Assembly: GCA_964406375.1 (NCBI GenBank)
Contig: CAYORM010000109.1
Coordinates: 1-7,250 of the forward strand
DNA length: 7,250 bases
From: CAYORM01 sp964406375
Lineage (GTDB): Bacteria > Pseudomonadota > Alphaproteobacteria > DSM-16000 > Inquilinaceae
Direction of reading: 5' to 3'
How positions within the stretch are numbered: the first letter of the stretch is position 1; the number at the start of each line of letters is the position of its first letter. Below the pieces are notes generated by a model. That model was not told the origin of the DNA. It searched no databases and saw nothing but the letters and a program-made list of their open reading frames with translations. This document shows, one piece after another, positions 6,143 to 7,250 of this stretch. The translations under genes and the position numbers were made by a program.

Positions 6143-6248
6143 GTGTTCGTTTCCCATAACGGACGGTCGGTCTCTTCGATGATCGACCGGACGCTCCGGA
6201 GGGGGTGGGTCGTCGACCCGCCTTTTTTTCATTGTGGGAACCGGACGT
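6143..6248 (+). ncRNA. Structured rimP leader RNA (candidate attenuator)
   Basis: From the predicted transcript start three helices can be drawn. P2 pairs CGGTCGGTC (6164-6172) with GATCGACCG (6181-6189), 9 bp with one G-U pair and an 8-base loop. P3 is the terminator hairpin (6204-6222). P1 pairs 6143-6159 with 6232-6248 over 17 positions with a single mismatch (6150/6241) and four G-U pairs, enclosing P2, P3 and the T run. The result would be a closed three-way junction lying just before the rimP ribosome binding site. Other bacteria have rimP leader attenuators, but I see no basis for assigning this to a specific known family. The folding was done by eye; no energies or covariation were computed. 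Confidence 0.45.
6204..6229 (+). terminator. Strong intrinsic terminator upstream of rimP
   Basis: GGTGGGTC (6204-6211), loop GTC, and GACCCGCC (6215-6222) form an 8-bp GC-rich stem with one G-U pair. Seven T follow directly (6223-6229). This is the only canonical Rho-independent terminator in the window. It lies about 60 bases downstream of the predicted rimP promoter start and 53 bases before the rimP ATG. It may therefore attenuate rimP-nusA, end the metK-trmB transcript, or both. Confidence 0.82.
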
Positions 6249-6264
6249 CTTGGACAGACGAACC

Positions 6265-6270
6265 GGGGAG
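6265..6270 (+). promoter_or_regulatory. Ribosome binding site of rimP
   Basis: GGGGAG (6265-6270) lies 12 bases before the ATG at 6283, somewhat far but the best Shine-Dalgarno match nearby. It helps reject the in-frame GTG at 6205, which lies inside the terminator hairpin. The P1 helix of the leader ends about 17 bases upstream of it. Confidence 0.5.
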
Positions 6271-6282
6271 CCGGCCGGACGC

Positions 6283-6879
6283 ATGGGTCCGATCGATGAG
6301 GTGCGCAGGATCGTGACGCCGTCGCTGGAAGCGATGGGCTACGAGCTCGTGCGCGTGCAGATCTCCGGCCGCGAGCGGCTGCAGCTCCAGATCATGGCGG
6401 AACGGGTCGATCGCCAGGGCATGACGGTCGACGACTGTGCCGAAATCAGCCGGGCCGTCTCGGCCGCGCTCGACGTGGAGGATCCGATCCCCGGGCCCTA
6501 CACGCTCGAAGTGTCCTCACCCGGCATCGATCGCCCGCTGACGCGGGAGGGCGACTGGGACCGGTTCAGCGGCCATGAGGCGAAGGTCGACCTGCGGACG
6601 CCGCTCGACGGCCGCAAACGCTTCCGCGGCATCCTGCGCGGGCTGCGCGAGCGTTCGGTGATCCTGACGCTCGAGGATGGCAGCGAGGTCGCCCTGCCCG
6701 TCGACGAGGTGCAGCGGGCGAAGCTGGTCCTGACCGATGCCCTGATTGCGGCCACCGCCGCGAGCGAAGCCGCCGCGCGGCAGCGTGCCGCCGGGAAAGT
6801 TGCCGGAGAAGCCGCCGGGGACGTCTCTGCCGAGGAAGGCCCCGCCGGGGGCGTGTCCGTTCCGACCACCGCAAGCTGA
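6283..6879 (+). CDS. rimP: Ribosome maturation factor RimP
   Basis: From ATG 6283 the protein has 198 residues. RimP binds the 30S subunit and is needed for its late maturation. The N-terminal domain contains PSLEAMGYELVRVQISG (about 13-29) and the family hallmark YTLEVSSPGIDRPL (about 73-86); the C-terminal Sm-like domain covers about 90-150 with FRGILRGL and DEVQRAKLV. A tail of about 45 residues rich in Ala, Gly and Glu follows; E. coli RimP has about 150 residues, so the tail is an extension, likely disordered. The frame stays open back to GTG 6205, but that start would place 26 codons through the terminator, and 6283 gives the usual 12 residues or so before PSLEAMG. It precedes nusA by 15 bases, the classic rimP-nusA-infB arrangement. 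Confidence 0.95.
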   Translation: MGPIDEVRRIVTPSLEAMGYELVRVQISGRERLQLQIMAERVDRQGMTVDDCAEISRAVSAALDVEDPIPGPYTLEVSSPGIDRPLTREGDWDRFSGHEAKVDLRTPLDGRKRFRGILRGLRERSVILTLEDGSEVALPVDEVQRAKLVLTDALIAATAASEAAARQRAAGKVAGEAAGDVSAEEGPAGGVSVPTTAS

Positions 6880-6894
6880 GGACCGTCGAAGGCA

Positions 6895-7250
6895 ATGGAA
6901 CTGTTGCACGTCGCCGACGTCGTGGCCCGCGAGAAGAACATCGATCGCGACGAGGTTCTCGAGGCGATGGAGCAGGCCATCCAAAAGGCCGGTCGCTCCA
7001 AATACGGGCATGAGCACGACATCCGCGCCCACATCAACCGCAGGACGGGCGATGTCGAGCTGAAGCGGTACCGGCAGATCGTCGAGACGGTCGAGAACGA
7101 GGCGGCGGAGATTGCCGCCGCCGAGGCGGCACGGCGCTGGCCCGATCTGAAGGTCGGCGATTATGTCGTCGACACGCTGCCGCCGATCGATTTCGGCCGC
7201 ATCGCGGCGCAGAGCGCCAAGCAGGTCATCGTGCAGAAGGTGCGCGAGGC
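6895..7250 (+). CDS. nusA: Transcription termination/antitermination factor NusA, N-terminal part
   Basis: The reading frame from ATG 6895 stays open to the window edge (118 full codons) and continues beyond it. The translation begins MELLHVADVVAREKNIDRDE and contains VLEAMEQAIQKAGRSKYG, followed by KVGDYVVDTLPPIDFGRIAAQSAKQVIVQKVREA. These are near-consensus for the RNA-polymerase-binding N-terminal domain of NusA. NusA binds the beta flap and RNA exit channel, promotes pausing and intrinsic termination, and takes part in rRNA antitermination. The S1 and KH domains lie outside the window. Possible ribosome binding sites are GAGGA (6878-6882, overlapping the rimP stop) or GAAGG (6888-6892), which is close to the ATG. 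Because NusA enhances intrinsic termination, the terminator upstream of rimP makes autoregulation plausible; this is inference. Confidence 0.97.
   Translation, partial: MELLHVADVVAREKNIDRDEVLEAMEQAIQKAGRSKYGHEHDIRAHINRRTGDVELKRYRQIVETVENEAAEIAAAEAARRWPDLKVGDYVVDTLPPIDFGRIAAQSAKQVIVQKVRE

Noticed and set aside
6205..6282. Upstream GTG start for RimP adding 26 residues
   Set aside because: These codons are the terminator hairpin and its T run. No family-like sequence is encoded, and a ribosome binding site sits before ATG 6283.
1..7250. Mobile element, CRISPR array, tRNA/rRNA gene, toxin-antitoxin or defence system
   Set aside because: No transposase, integrase, spaced direct repeats, tRNA-like fold or defence domain was seen. 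Every gene is a recognisable housekeeping or regulatory gene in a conserved order.

Overview
This is a very GC-rich window of core chromosomal genes, all on the + strand. It looks like an alphaproteobacterium. The proteins resemble those of the Rhodospirillales and their relatives, but that placement is an inference from protein style and gene order and was not tested by search. The visible order is phoH (3' end), ybeY, corC/ybeX, lnt, an XRE-type regulator, metK, trmB, rimP, nusA (5' end). No mobile element, CRISPR array, tRNA or rRNA gene was seen, and no stretch over 300 bases lacks a gene.

Bases 2-3414 form a tight block. phoH, ybeY, corC and lnt overlap one another by 4, 4 and 11 bases, so they are almost certainly one translationally coupled operon. 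The order matches ybeZ-ybeY-ybeX-lnt of E. coli. It combines an RNA/ribosome-linked ATPase, a 16S rRNA maturation endonuclease, a CBS-domain protein of the CorC family and the enzyme that completes lipoprotein acylation.

Bases 3415-5344 hold a small XRE regulator of the PhrR/PraR type in its own 111-base upstream gap, then metK. A perfect 10-bp hairpin separates the two. A perfect 18-base palindrome directly follows the metK stop codon. trmB (bases 5345-6097) follows, placing a SAM-consuming tRNA methyltransferase next to the SAM synthetase gene.

Bases 6098-6282 are the most interesting part. A good sigma70-type promoter with three GANTC sites lies upstream of a textbook intrinsic terminator (GC hairpin plus seven T), and both precede the rimP start codon. 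Thus either rimP-nusA (and presumably infB beyond the window) is controlled by premature termination in a structured leader, or the terminator closes the metK-trmB transcript and is read through. rimP and nusA then follow 15 bases apart.

The shared theme is ribosome and RNA biogenesis: YbeY and RimP in 30S maturation, TrmB in tRNA modification, NusA in transcription elongation and rRNA antitermination, with MetK supplying the methyl donor. No new multi-gene system is visible. The points worth following up are regulatory: the rimP leader, the GANTC cluster, and the regulator and hairpin in front of metK.
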